Positions 1 through 6,164 of a stretch of 6,748 bases of DNA are shown here, in pieces. Source of the DNA: Clostridiales bacterium (GTDB taxonomy: Bacteria > Bacillota > Clostridia > Oscillospirales > Acutalibacteraceae); NCBI GenBank assembly GCA_019417145.1, contig DXVY01000091.1:1-6748 (forward strand), given 5' to 3'. Under the pieces are notes generated by a model. The model searched no databases, had not been told where the DNA came from, and was given only the letters and a program-made list of their open reading frames with translations. The translations under genes were made by a program, and so were the position numbers. Each line of letters starts with the position of its first letter. Within the stretch, counting starts at the first letter, position 1.

Positions 1-787
1 TAACCAGGCTACCACCCTCTAAATCCACACGGATATCGCTGTTTTCATCGCAATAGCCGTTTTGCACGGCCGCCGCCACGCTGGCGCAGGCGCCGGTCCC
101 ACAGGCTAGGGTTTCGCCGCTTCCCCTTTCCCACACCCGCATACGCAAATGATTCAGGCCGATCACCTTTACAAACTCCGTGTTGACTCCTTCCGGAAAC
201 AAGGGACTCTTTTCAAAGGCCGGCCCCTCCCGCTGTATATCCAGACAGGCTGGATCCCTGTCGAACAGCACGCAGTGGGGATTGCCCATGGAAACCAGGG
301 TGATCCGCCGCTGTTCTCCGCCGATCTCCACCGGCCGGTTGACCACCGGGCCGTTCCCGCACAATTGGCCTGCGGCCGGCAGAACCCGCGGATCCCATTC
401 GGCCCGGCCCATATCCACCCGTACCCGGCGGGCCTCCCCTTCCTCTATGGTCAGGTAAAGGGTTTTGACGCCGCTCAGGGTCTCGATGCGCATGGTCTCC
501 TTTCTGACCCGTCCGCTGTCATAAAGATATTTTCCTACGCAGCGGATGCCGTTGCCGCACATTTTGCCCTCGCTGCCGTCCTGGTTGAAAATACGCATTT
601 TGCCGTCGGCCGTATCCGAGGGAAGGATCAGGATAATCCCGTCGCCGCCCACACCGAAATGATAGCGGGAAAGCCGGACGCTTAAGGCCGCCGGGTCGCT
701 GATCTGCTGATCAAAGCAGTCAAAGTAAATATAATCGTTGCCGCAACCCTGCATTTTCACAAACCGCAGGCTCTTTTCACTTCCCAT
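1..787 (-). CDS. dapF: Diaminopimelate epimerase, 3' end cut off by the window
   Basis: This enzyme interconverts LL- and meso-diaminopimelate in the cytoplasm, the step that supplies meso-DAP for peptidoglycan and lysine. The 262 residues visible begin with the family's N-terminal motif MQGCGNDYIYFD (residues 12-23). The two catalytic cysteines of this cofactor-independent racemase are both present: Cys77 in MCGNGIRC and Cys229 in GSGETLACGTGAC. MGNPHCV (about 167-173) and the VNTEFV motif (about 201-206) are also typical. Usual family length is about 275-280 residues, so only the last 15-20 are missing past base 1. The ATG at 787 is preceded by GGGAGG (796-801) with 8-nt spacing. The upstream GXGXG gene stops 14 bp away with no terminator between, so dapF is probably the sixth gene of the glutamate synthase unit. 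Identity is very secure; cotranscription is inferred. Confidence 0.96.
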   Translation of the reverse strand, partial: MGSEKSLRFVKMQGCGNDYIYFDCFDQQISDPAALSVRLSRYHFGVGGDGIILILPSDTADGKMRIFNQDGSEGKMCGNGIRCVGKYLYDSGRVRKETMRIETLSGVKTLYLTIEEGEARRVRVDMGRAEWDPRVLPAAGQLCGNGPVVNRPVEIGGEQRRITLVSMGNPHCVLFDRDPACLDIQREGPAFEKSPLFPEGVNTEFVKVIGLNHLRMRVWERGSGETLACGTGACASVAAAVQNGYCDENSDIRVDLEGGSLV

Positions 788-801
788 TCTCCCCGCCTCC
801 C

Positions 802-1524
802 TCAATTGGCTGTATACAGCTGCTTATAGGGATTCCGATTGTCTGGCTGGATCACATAGAAGGAGGAGGACATAATTTCCTCCAAATCCTCTCCAAACCG
901 GTTGCAGAAGGTCTCCAAAGCCGGTCGGATCCCATCCATCTCCGCCGGGTTTGCCGGATGGCAGAGCAACCGATCGGACAGATCGGCCGGCAGGCGCTCG
1001 GTGCGCAGGAAAATCCTGCCCCCGTGCATACCCATTCCGCAGAAGTTGCCCACCGGCGGTCGGCCCTCCGTGTGCAGTCCTAAAACGATGATGGTGCCGC
1101 CGGCCTGGTATTCTCCCAGGAAGCTGCCGGCCTCGCCCCCGATCACCAGTAGGGGCTGCTTTTGCTGGTAGGCCTTCATGTGAATGCCGGCCCGATAGCC
1201 GGTATTGCCCTTTATGAAAATGGCGCCGCCCCGCATGGCGTAGCCGGTGGCGTCCCCGGCCATTCCATCGATATAGATTTGGCCGTCGTTCATGGTGTCC
1301 CCGGTGGCGTCCTGGGCGTTGCCCTTTACATCAATGACCGAGCCGTCAAGATAGGCACCCAGCGCGTTGCCCGGAATGCCGTGAATGGTGATATGCTTGC
1401 CCGCCGTGCCGTTGCCTATATAGCGCTGCCCCAAGCAGCCCTCAATATAAATATCCCGATCGGCGGCCCCGCGTATCATTTGATTTAGATCTCTGAAATG
1501 CAGACCTTCTGCTGTAATTTGCAT
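802..1524 (-). CDS. Glutamate synthase GXGXG (beta-helix) subunit, stand-alone
   Basis: This 240-residue protein corresponds to the C-terminal right-handed beta-helix domain of the large subunit of ordinary glutamate synthase, here encoded alone. In the fused enzyme this domain is structural and holds the amidotransferase and FMN domains together; the same role is inferred here. The sequence shows the repeated glycine pattern turn after turn: GIPGNALGAYLDG (about 49-61), GNAQDATGDTMNDG (68-81), GMAGDATGYAMRGG (87-100), GEAGSFLGEYQAGG (130-143) and a degenerate last copy ending GMGMHGG. The C-terminal 70 residues are not repetitive. Start choice: an in-frame GTG at 1533 has only 1 nt between it and AAGGGG (1535-1540), while the ATG at 1524 has 10 nt, so the ATG is preferred. 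The gene follows the FAD oxidoreductase by 39 bp and precedes dapF by 14 bp. A related domain occurs in formylmethanofuran dehydrogenase subunit C, but the neighbours argue for glutamate synthase. Confidence 0.93.
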   Translation of the reverse strand: MQITAEGLHFRDLNQMIRGAADRDIYIEGCLGQRYIGNGTAGKHITIHGIPGNALGAYLDGSVIDVKGNAQDATGDTMNDGQIYIDGMAGDATGYAMRGGAIFIKGNTGYRAGIHMKAYQQKQPLLVIGGEAGSFLGEYQAGGTIIVLGLHTEGRPPVGNFCGMGMHGGRIFLRTERLPADLSDRLLCHPANPAEMDGIRPALETFCNRFGEDLEEIMSSSFYVIQPDNRNPYKQLYTAN

Positions 1525-1534
1525 GTTGGTCACG

Positions 1535-1540
1535 CCCCTT
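1535..1540 (-). promoter_or_regulatory. Ribosome binding site deciding the GXGXG subunit start
   Basis: Reading on the - strand, AAGGGG lies 10 nt before the ATG at 1524 but only 1 nt before the in-frame GTG at 1533. This favours the ATG and a product three residues shorter than the longest possible one. Confidence 0.6.
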
Positions 1541-1563
1541 TTCTCTGGTGGTTTGATGACTGT

Positions 1564-2793
1564 CTATCTGACCGTACCCAGCTGAGCCGCCCGTTCTCTT
1601 TTAGAAAAAGCCATGAGCTGGGGGAATTTTGCAATCTTTTCAAAGTCGATGGTGGACAGGGGAATCCGCTCCCGGATCAGCTTTGTATAGATGCCCGCCC
1701 GGCGCACGTCTCCAATCATGATAAAGCCTTTCAGCAGCCCGTCGGCCACAAAGAGCTTTTTATAGTTTTCCCCCTCTGTATAGGTCAAAGCCTCCCCTGT
1801 GTAGCTGCCGGCCGTGACCATATGATAGCCGAACATACCCATGGCGTTCATGGCGATGGCCTTATCGTATCGCGCGTCGCCGCCCGCCATATTCTTGCCG
1901 GCTGTTTCCCCCTGCATGTAGGCGTTGGGCAGCAGGGCCAGCACCCGATCCGTATCGGTGGCCACATCGTGACTCTGGGCGCAGTCGCCGGCGGCGTAAA
2001 CGTGAGGAAGACTGGTTTGACAGCGCAGATCGGTCACAATTCCCCGTTCGGTCTCTCCGCCGGCCGCCTGGACCAGCTCTATATTGGGCCGGACGCCTAC
2101 GGCCACAACCAGCAGATCGAAGGAAATTTCCCTCCCCGACGCCAGCACGGCCCTGTCCGTCGAAAAGGATTGCACACTGTCGGACAGGACGATTTCCACG
2201 CCCTCCATTTCCACCCGCCTTTGCACCAGGGCGGCGCCCTCCTTATCCAAAATACTGGGAAGAATATGGTCGGCCATATCCACCACCGTCAGCCTGCCGC
2301 AGCGATGGGCGATGCCCTCTGCGCATTTGAGGCCGATGAGGCCCGCGCCCATAATCAGCACCCGGCTGTCCGGCCGCAGCGTCTGCTCCAGGGCCATTGC
2401 GTCGTCCAGGGACATAAAGGTATGGGCATTCTGCACCGCCGAAAGGCCGGGAATGGGCGGCAGTAGAGGCCGGGAGCCGGTCGCCACCAAAAGGCGGTCA
2501 TAGGAAACCCTTTCGCCACTTTCCAGGACGACGGCTTTTTCGTCCGGATGAATGGCCGTGACCGTTTCTCCCAAACGCAGGGTGCAGCCCATTTTTTCAT
2601 AAAAGCCCGCATCCCGGTAGCGCATATGGGCCCGGTCGGTTTTTCCCCAGAGCAGGTAGGAGATAAGGGGGCGGGAATAGGTTTCGTAGGGCTCGCTTGA
2701 GAGGATGACAATCTCCCCTTTGGAATCCAGGGCGCGGATGCCTTCCACGCATCCGATAGCGGCGGCGGAATTGCCGATGATTCCGTATTTCAT
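1564..2793 (-). CDS. NAD(P)/FAD-dependent oxidoreductase, probable electron-input subunit of glutamate synthase
   Basis: A 409-residue two-dinucleotide-binding flavoprotein. It has an N-terminal FAD-binding fold (VGxGxxG variant GIIGNSAAAIG, residues 4-14), an ATG motif (LLVATGSRP, 102-109), a second Rossmann fold for the pyridine nucleotide (VLIMGAGLIG, 145-154) and the late FAD-phosphate motif VYAAGDCA (265-272). The acidic Asp172 at the end of the second strand of the nucleotide fold (LTVVDMADH) suggests NADH rather than NADPH. No CxxC redox pair is present, so it is not a disulfide reductase of the thioredoxin reductase type; it resembles the NirB N-terminal/rubredoxin reductase/NADH oxidase group. 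It differs from classical GltD, which carries its own N-terminal iron-sulfur domain. From its position it likely passes electrons from NAD(P)H through the preceding ferredoxin to the FMN subunit. AGGAGAGG (2803-2810) lies within the end of the ferredoxin gene, implying coupled translation. Fold is certain; physiological partner is inferred. Confidence 0.88.
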   Translation of the reverse strand: MKYGIIGNSAAAIGCVEGIRALDSKGEIVILSSEPYETYSRPLISYLLWGKTDRAHMRYRDAGFYEKMGCTLRLGETVTAIHPDEKAVVLESGERVSYDRLLVATGSRPLLPPIPGLSAVQNAHTFMSLDDAMALEQTLRPDSRVLIMGAGLIGLKCAEGIAHRCGRLTVVDMADHILPSILDKEGAALVQRRVEMEGVEIVLSDSVQSFSTDRAVLASGREISFDLLVVAVGVRPNIELVQAAGGETERGIVTDLRCQTSLPHVYAAGDCAQSHDVATDTDRVLALLPNAYMQGETAGKNMAGGDARYDKAIAMNAMGMFGYHMVTAGSYTGEALTYTEGENYKKLFVADGLLKGFIMIGDVRRAGIYTKLIRERIPLSTIDFEKIAKFPQLMAFSKRERAAQLGTVR

Positions 2794-2799
2794 ACCTTC

Positions 2800-3228
2800 T
2801 CACCTCTCCTCAAATACAATGGCTCTGTTGGGGCAGCCGGCCACGCAAGCGGGGGAGCCGCCTGTGTTTTTAACGCAGAGCTCGCACTTTTGGGCCGGCC
2901 CCTCTTCGCTGGGCATTATCGCCCCATAGGGGCAAGCCAGCACGCAGGTATAGCAGCCCACGCATTGCTCCCTATCGATTTCCACCCGGCCCTCCTCCCT
3001 TTTCAGCGCCCCGGCGATACAAGATTTCACACAAATGGGATCGGTGCACTGACGGCAGTTCACCGCAAAGCAGACCCCGTCTCCCTCCTCCACCTGGATG
3101 CGGGGGTGAATGGCTTTTCCCTTCAGGGCTTTGGCCATATCCCCTTCCCCGGAATTGGAAAAGGCGCAATAATATTCGCACAAATGGCAGCCAAGGCACC
3201 ATTCCTCATTGACATATATCCGTTTCAT
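2800..3228 (-). CDS. Four-cluster ferredoxin-type iron-sulfur subunit
   Basis: A 142-residue electron-transfer protein of the HycB/CooF/DmsB type. Sixteen cysteines fall into four groups for four [4Fe-4S] clusters: C11-x2-C14-x2-C17-x3-C21, C58-x2-C61-x4-C66-x3-C70, C89-x2-C92-x2-C95-x3-C99 and C115-x2-C118-x9-C128-x3-C132. It has no signal peptide or membrane segment, so it acts in the cytoplasm. It is shorter than most DmsB-like subunits, with little beyond the cluster-binding core. The gene lies between the FMN synthase subunit (20-bp gap) and the FAD oxidoreductase (6-bp gap), so it probably wires the two together, doing the job of the iron-sulfur domain of classical GltD. Start: the frame stays open upstream to 3423, but that stretch lies inside the previous gene and lacks ferredoxin features. 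The ATG at 3228 has AAGGGG (3237-3242) 8 nt before it and starts the protein directly before the first cluster motif. Confidence 0.93.
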   Translation of the reverse strand: MKRIYVNEEWCLGCHLCEYYCAFSNSGEGDMAKALKGKAIHPRIQVEEGDGVCFAVNCRQCTDPICVKSCIAGALKREEGRVEIDREQCVGCYTCVLACPYGAIMPSEEGPAQKCELCVKNTGGSPACVAGCPNRAIVFEER

Positions 3229-3248
3229 CCTTCTGACCCCTTCCCCGC

Positions 3249-4754
3249 TTATTCGCCGGCGTGCTTGATTCCCAGGATTTCCAGCTCCTTCTCGTTCAGC
3301 CCGATCCCCCTGAGCATCAGGCGGTTGCCCCGTAGGGCCTCGATGGAATTGATACCCATGCCGCCCATCATTTCTTTGATTTCGTGGTTCCAGGCCGTTA
3401 CCAGGTTCACAAGCCGCTGACACCCGATTTCCGGATTTAGCCGCTTGACCAGGTCGGGGCGCTGGGTGGCGATACCCCAGTTGCAGCGTCCCTGCTGACA
3501 GGAACGGCAGAGGTGGCAGCCCAGGGCCAAAAGGGCCGAGGTGCCGATATATACCGCGTCGGCGCCCAGGGCGACGGCCTTGACAATATCGGCGCTGTTC
3601 CGGATGGAGCCGCCCACAACAATGGAGACGTTCCCGCGGATGCCCTCCTCCCGCAGACGGCTGTCCACACTGGCCAGGGCCAGCTCAATGGGAATGCCCA
3701 CCGCATTGCGGATACGGGTGGGGGCCGCGCCTGTGCCGCCCCGATAGCCGTCGATGGCGATAATATCCGCCCCGCTGCGGGCGATACCGCTGGCGATAGC
3801 GGCTACGTTGTGGACCGCGGCGATCTTGACGATGACCGGCTTCTTATAATCGGTGGCCTCCTTTAAGGAATCCACCAGCTGGCGTAGGTCCTCGATGGAA
3901 TAGATGTCATGGTGGGGCGCGGGGGAAATGGCGTCGCTGCCCTCGGGGATCATGCGGGTCTTGGAGATATCCCCTACGATTTTGGCGCCGGGTAAATGCC
4001 CGCCAATGCCTGGTTTTGCACCCTGGCCAATCTTGATTTCAATGGCCGCGCCGGCCTCCAGATAGTCCTTGTATACGCCAAAGCGGCCGGAGGCCACCTG
4101 AACGATGGTATGGGGACCGTACTGGTAGAAATCCTCATGGAGTCCCCCTTCGCCGGTATTATAATAGGTGCCGAGGGCTGTGGCCGCCCGGGCCAGGCTG
4201 GCGTGGGCATTATAGCTGATGGAGCCGTAGGACATGGCCGAGAACATGACCGGCACCTCCAACTCCAGCTGGGGCGGCAGGTTATTGATTAGGCGTCCCG
4301 CTGCATCCCTCTGGACCTTCCCCGGCTTTTTGCCGAGATAGGTCCGGGTCTCCATCGGCTCCCGCAGGGGGTCGATGGAAGGGTTGGTAACCTGAGAGGC
4401 GTTGATTAAAATTTTGTCCCAATAGATGGGATAGGGCTCCGGGTTGCCCATGGAGGAGAGCAGCACACCGCCGCTCTCGGCCTGCCGATAGATTTCCGTA
4501 ATGGCGGTCCCCGTCCAGTTGGCATTTTCCCTGAAGGTGTTATCGGTCTTTACAATTTTTAGAGCCCTGGTGGGGCAGAGGCTAACACAGCGGTGACAAT
4601 TGACGCACTTGGCGCTGTCGGCCGTCATGAGCCCGCTGTCGGCATCGAATGCATGCACCTCGTTGGCGCACTGCCGCTCGCAGACCCGGCAACCGATACA
4701 TCTGCTCGAATCCCGGACCACTTCATAGTCGGGGTAAAAATAATTTACAGGCAC
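3249..4754 (-). CDS. Glutamate synthase FMN-binding subunit with N-terminal two-cluster ferredoxin domain
   Basis: This 501-residue protein is the synthase core: it makes glutamate from 2-oxoglutarate and ammonia using reduced FMN. Residues 1-65 form a ferredoxin domain with two [4Fe-4S] motifs (Cys19/22/25/29 and Cys50/53/56/60). A linker to about residue 160 leads into the FMN-binding (beta/alpha)8 barrel, with MSYGSIS (174-180), KIGQGAKPGIGGHLPG (241-256), IDGYRGGTGAAP (334-345) and VVGGSIRNSADI (379-390). The glutamate synthase iron-sulfur loop follows: C413-x5-C419-x4-C424, then NWGIATQ. The N-terminal ferredoxin plus barrel, without a fused amidotransferase, is the archaeal-type layout. 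Translation begins at a GTG overlapping the end of the amidotransferase gene by 10 bp, with AAGGAGGG (4764-4771) 9 nt upstream, so the two are probably translationally coupled. An extra Cys416 within the last cluster loop is noted separately. Identity is very secure. Confidence 0.95.
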   Translation of the reverse strand: MPVNYFYPDYEVVRDSSRCIGCRVCERQCANEVHAFDADSGLMTADSAKCVNCHRCVSLCPTRALKIVKTDNTFRENANWTGTAITEIYRQAESGGVLLSSMGNPEPYPIYWDKILINASQVTNPSIDPLREPMETRTYLGKKPGKVQRDAAGRLINNLPPQLELEVPVMFSAMSYGSISYNAHASLARAATALGTYYNTGEGGLHEDFYQYGPHTIVQVASGRFGVYKDYLEAGAAIEIKIGQGAKPGIGGHLPGAKIVGDISKTRMIPEGSDAISPAPHHDIYSIEDLRQLVDSLKEATDYKKPVIVKIAAVHNVAAIASGIARSGADIIAIDGYRGGTGAAPTRIRNAVGIPIELALASVDSRLREEGIRGNVSIVVGGSIRNSADIVKAVALGADAVYIGTSALLALGCHLCRSCQQGRCNWGIATQRPDLVKRLNPEIGCQRLVNLVTAWNHEIKEMMGGMGINSIEALRGNRLMLRGIGLNEKELEILGIKHAGE

Positions 4755-5845
4755 TGCTGCGCACCCTCCTTCAGTCTCACGATTACAGGTTCCCCGCCCT
4801 TTAAGGCCCAGATGCGGTCCAGCTCCGGTTCAATGGTCCGGATGGCGCACTCCTCGCTGGCGGCATAGAACAGGTCCCCCTTTTCCGCCGCCACCATAGA
4901 GCGAAGCTTCAGGCGGTCGTTCAGGGCCATTAGCCCGCCCTCGAATCCCAACAGAATGGAAAAGGGGCCGGTGACCAGCAGGCTTCCAAAGGCGCTGCGT
5001 AGATAGGTCAGCTTCTCTTTCTCCCCCTCTGGACGGCGGGCGATGGTATCCCAGAAGGGGGCGGCTACCACCTGAGCGGCCTCGGTGAGGGTCAGCCCTT
5101 GCTTGCGTAAAAGATAATCGAAAATGTAGGTGATGACCTCGGTGTCGGTCAAAAGGTTGCAGGTATAGCCGAACATTTCCACATACCGCCGATTGGCGTC
5201 ATAGGAGGAGATTTCCCCATTGTGGACAATGGAATAGTCCAGCATGGCGAAGGGGTGGGCGCCGCCCCACCAACCGGGGGTATTGGTGGGATACCGGCCG
5301 TGGGCCGTCCAGCAGTAACCGGCGTATTCCTCCAGGCGGTAAAAGTCTCCCACGTCCTCCGGATAGCCCACCGCCTTGAATACGCCCATGTTCTTGCCGC
5401 TGGAAAAGATGTAGGCGCCCTGGATTTCCCGGTTGACACGGATGACGCAACGGGCCACAAATTCCTTCTCATCCAGCTGGCTGTCAGCCAGCTTATGGGG
5501 CAACGGTCGCACGAAATACCGCCAGATCAGCGGCTCGTCCACGATGCGGGGGGATTTGCGGGTGGGAATTTTGGAAAGGTTTACGAAATCAAAGTGCCGC
5601 TCAAGAAAGGCCTCACATTCTTTCTTTGCCGCCTGATCGTCGTAAAAAACATGAAGGGCATAGTCGTTTTTGTTCTCGGGATAGATGCCGTAGCCGGCAA
5701 AGCCGCCGCCCAGGCCGTTGCTTCGGTCGTGCATAACCGTCATGGACCGGACGATCCGCTCCCCCGACACCGGCCGGCCGCTTTTGGAAAAAATGCCGGA
5801 AATGGCGCAGCCCGACGGAATTCGCACTTCTCCTTCTTTCAGCAT
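4745..5845 (-). CDS. Glutamate synthase glutamine amidotransferase subunit (class II GATase)
   Basis: A 366-residue Ntn-type amidotransferase that hydrolyses glutamine to glutamate and passes the ammonia to the FMN subunit. The likely nucleophile is Cys13 in SGCAISGIF, which must become N-terminal, so a 12-residue propeptide is probably removed. Later class II landmarks are present: HGRYPTNTPGWWGGAHPF (182-199, equivalent to the RFSTNT...QPF segment of GltB), HNGE (208-211) and TDTE (233-236). Its length matches stand-alone archaeal-type amidotransferase subunits rather than the roughly 1500-residue fused GltB. The frame is open to a GTG at 5881, but the ATG at 5845 has AAAGGAGG (5854-5861) 8 nt upstream and is chosen. 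It is the first gene of the unit, 133 nt downstream of the predicted transcription start and behind an attenuator-like terminator. Amidophosphoribosyltransferase and asparagine synthetase share the fold, but the RYPTNT motif and neighbours fit glutamate synthase. Confidence 0.93.
   Translation of the reverse strand: MLKEGEVRIPSGCAISGIFSKSGRPVSGERIVRSMTVMHDRSNGLGGGFAGYGIYPENKNDYALHVFYDDQAAKKECEAFLERHFDFVNLSKIPTRKSPRIVDEPLIWRYFVRPLPHKLADSQLDEKEFVARCVIRVNREIQGAYIFSSGKNMGVFKAVGYPEDVGDFYRLEEYAGYCWTAHGRYPTNTPGWWGGAHPFAMLDYSIVHNGEISSYDANRRYVEMFGYTCNLLTDTEVITYIFDYLLRKQGLTLTEAAQVVAAPFWDTIARRPEGEKEKLTYLRSAFGSLLVTGPFSILLGFEGGLMALNDRLKLRSMVAAEKGDLFYAASEECAIRTIEPELDRIWALKGGEPVIVRLKEGAQQCL
4764..4771 (-). 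promoter_or_regulatory. Ribosome binding site supporting the GTG start of the FMN subunit
   Basis: On the - strand AAGGAGGG lies 9 nt before the GTG at 4754 and within the coding end of the amidotransferase gene. It supports the non-ATG start and the 10-bp overlap. Confidence 0.75.
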
Positions 5846-5917
5846 ACCGTTTTCCTCCTTTAGTATTAAAACCGCAATCACCGCGGCCCTTGCCTCCGCC
5901 TGTAAACGCAGGGAAAC

Positions 5918-5971
5918 AAAAAAAGACGCTCATGGACCTGTCCCCTACGGGACAAATCCATGAACGCCTTT
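5918..5971 (-). terminator. Leader terminator (attenuator) of the glutamate synthase unit
   Basis: Read on the - strand, the arm 5971-5949 pairs with 5922-5944 in a continuous stem of about 23 bp, including a few G-U pairs, closed by a 4-base loop (GTAG, 5948-5945). The run of seven Ts at 5924-5918 overlaps the end of the 3' arm. This is a strong intrinsic terminator, but it lies between the promoter and the first gene of the same unit, so it must be read through for expression. Its first six bases are the loop of the upstream hairpin (5960-5977), so the two structures cannot coexist. Confidence 0.88.
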
Positions 5972-5977
5972 GTTCAT
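5960..5977 (-). promoter_or_regulatory. Candidate antiterminator hairpin with AAAGGC hexaloop
   Basis: On the - strand ATGAAC (5977-5972) pairs perfectly with GTTCAT (5965-5960), leaving the six-base loop AAAGGC. Loop position 1 is A and position 4 is G, the known signature of RNA hairpins bound by ANTAR-domain antiterminators. Forming it takes up the first 12 bases of the terminator's 5' arm. The hairpin begins about 1 nt after the predicted transcription start. Structure is seen directly; ANTAR binding is inferred. Confidence 0.65.
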
Positions 5978-5984
5978 TGCGGCT

Positions 5985-6013
5985 ATTATAGCACGCCGGC
6001 TTTTCCAATGCAA
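5985..6013 (-). promoter_or_regulatory. Promoter of the glutamate synthase unit
   Basis: On the - strand: -35 TTGCAT (6013-6008), 17-bp spacer, and perfect -10 TATAAT (5990-5985) preceded by TGC, an extended -10. Transcription should begin near A5978. The weak -35 is partly compensated by the extended -10. Confidence 0.8.
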
Positions 6014-6044
6014 TATCCGGTCATGGGATTTTATCAATTTCACA

Positions 6045-6060
6045 AAAATGCCTCCATTTT
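6045..6060. repeat. Inverted repeat between the divergent promoters
   Basis: AAAATG and CATTTT form perfect 6-bp arms around CCTC. It lies 31 bp from the glutamate synthase -35 and 53 bp from the glnA -35, where a shared regulator could bind. It is short and AT-rich, so chance is possible. The rest of the 6014-6113 stretch shows no gene and no other clear structure. Confidence 0.25.
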
Positions 6061-6113
6061 CACCCTCTCCTTTTACCTTTGCCAACAAATTTTCCCGCTT
6101 GCCTTATAGATGA

Positions 6114-6142
6114 TTGACCTTAAGGCCAGGTCGTCTTATAAT
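6114..6142 (+). promoter_or_regulatory. Promoter of glnA
   Basis: -35 TTGACC (6114-6119), 17-bp spacer and perfect -10 TATAAT (6137-6142). Transcription should begin near A6149, giving a leader of about 113 nt before the glnA ATG. The -35 hexamer and spacing are close to the sigma-A consensus, so constitutive initiation with control downstream is plausible. Confidence 0.86.
6116..6132. repeat. Inverted repeat overlapping the glnA -35 and spacer
   Basis: GACCT (6116-6120) and AGGTC (6128-6132) are perfect 5-bp arms around TAAGGCC; CCTTAAGG (6118-6125) inside is itself palindromic. A repressor bound here would block the glnA promoter. No known operator consensus is recognised, in particular not the GlnR TGTNA-type site, so the role is uncertain. 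Confidence 0.25.
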
Positions 6143-6150
6143 AAATACAT

Positions 6151-6164
6151 CAGCAAAGGCGCTG
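6151..6164 (+). promoter_or_regulatory. Candidate antiterminator hairpin with AAAGGC hexaloop, glnA leader
   Basis: CAGC (6151-6154) pairs with GCTG (6161-6164) around the loop AAAGGC (6155-6160), the same loop as in the glutamate synthase leader, with A at position 1 and G at position 4. The 4-bp stem is weak alone, so it may need protein binding to win over the terminator that shares its loop and 3' arm. It starts about 2 nt after the predicted transcription start. Confidence 0.6.

Noticed and set aside
1498..2466. Long + strand open frame of 322 codons
   Set aside because: It lies opposite the FAD oxidoreductase and the start of the GXGXG gene, which have clear family motifs; its translation shows no recognisable domain and is a by-product of GC-rich codon use.
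3229..3423. N-terminal extension of the ferredoxin gene up to 3423
   Set aside because: This stretch lies inside the FMN subunit gene in another frame, is low in ferredoxin-like features, and the ATG at 3228 has its own ribosome binding site.
5222..5863. + strand open frame of 213 codons
   Set aside because: Antisense to the amidotransferase gene, without its own ribosome binding site or any recognisable motif.
5846..5881. GTG start at 5881 for the amidotransferase
   Set aside because: The ATG at 5845 has an AAAGGAGG site at ideal spacing; the GTG would place that site within coding sequence and lengthen the propeptide.
5918..5978. Bidirectional terminator serving an upstream + strand gene
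   Set aside because: In the + direction the A run precedes the hairpin and only a short interrupted T stretch follows; no + strand gene ends here.
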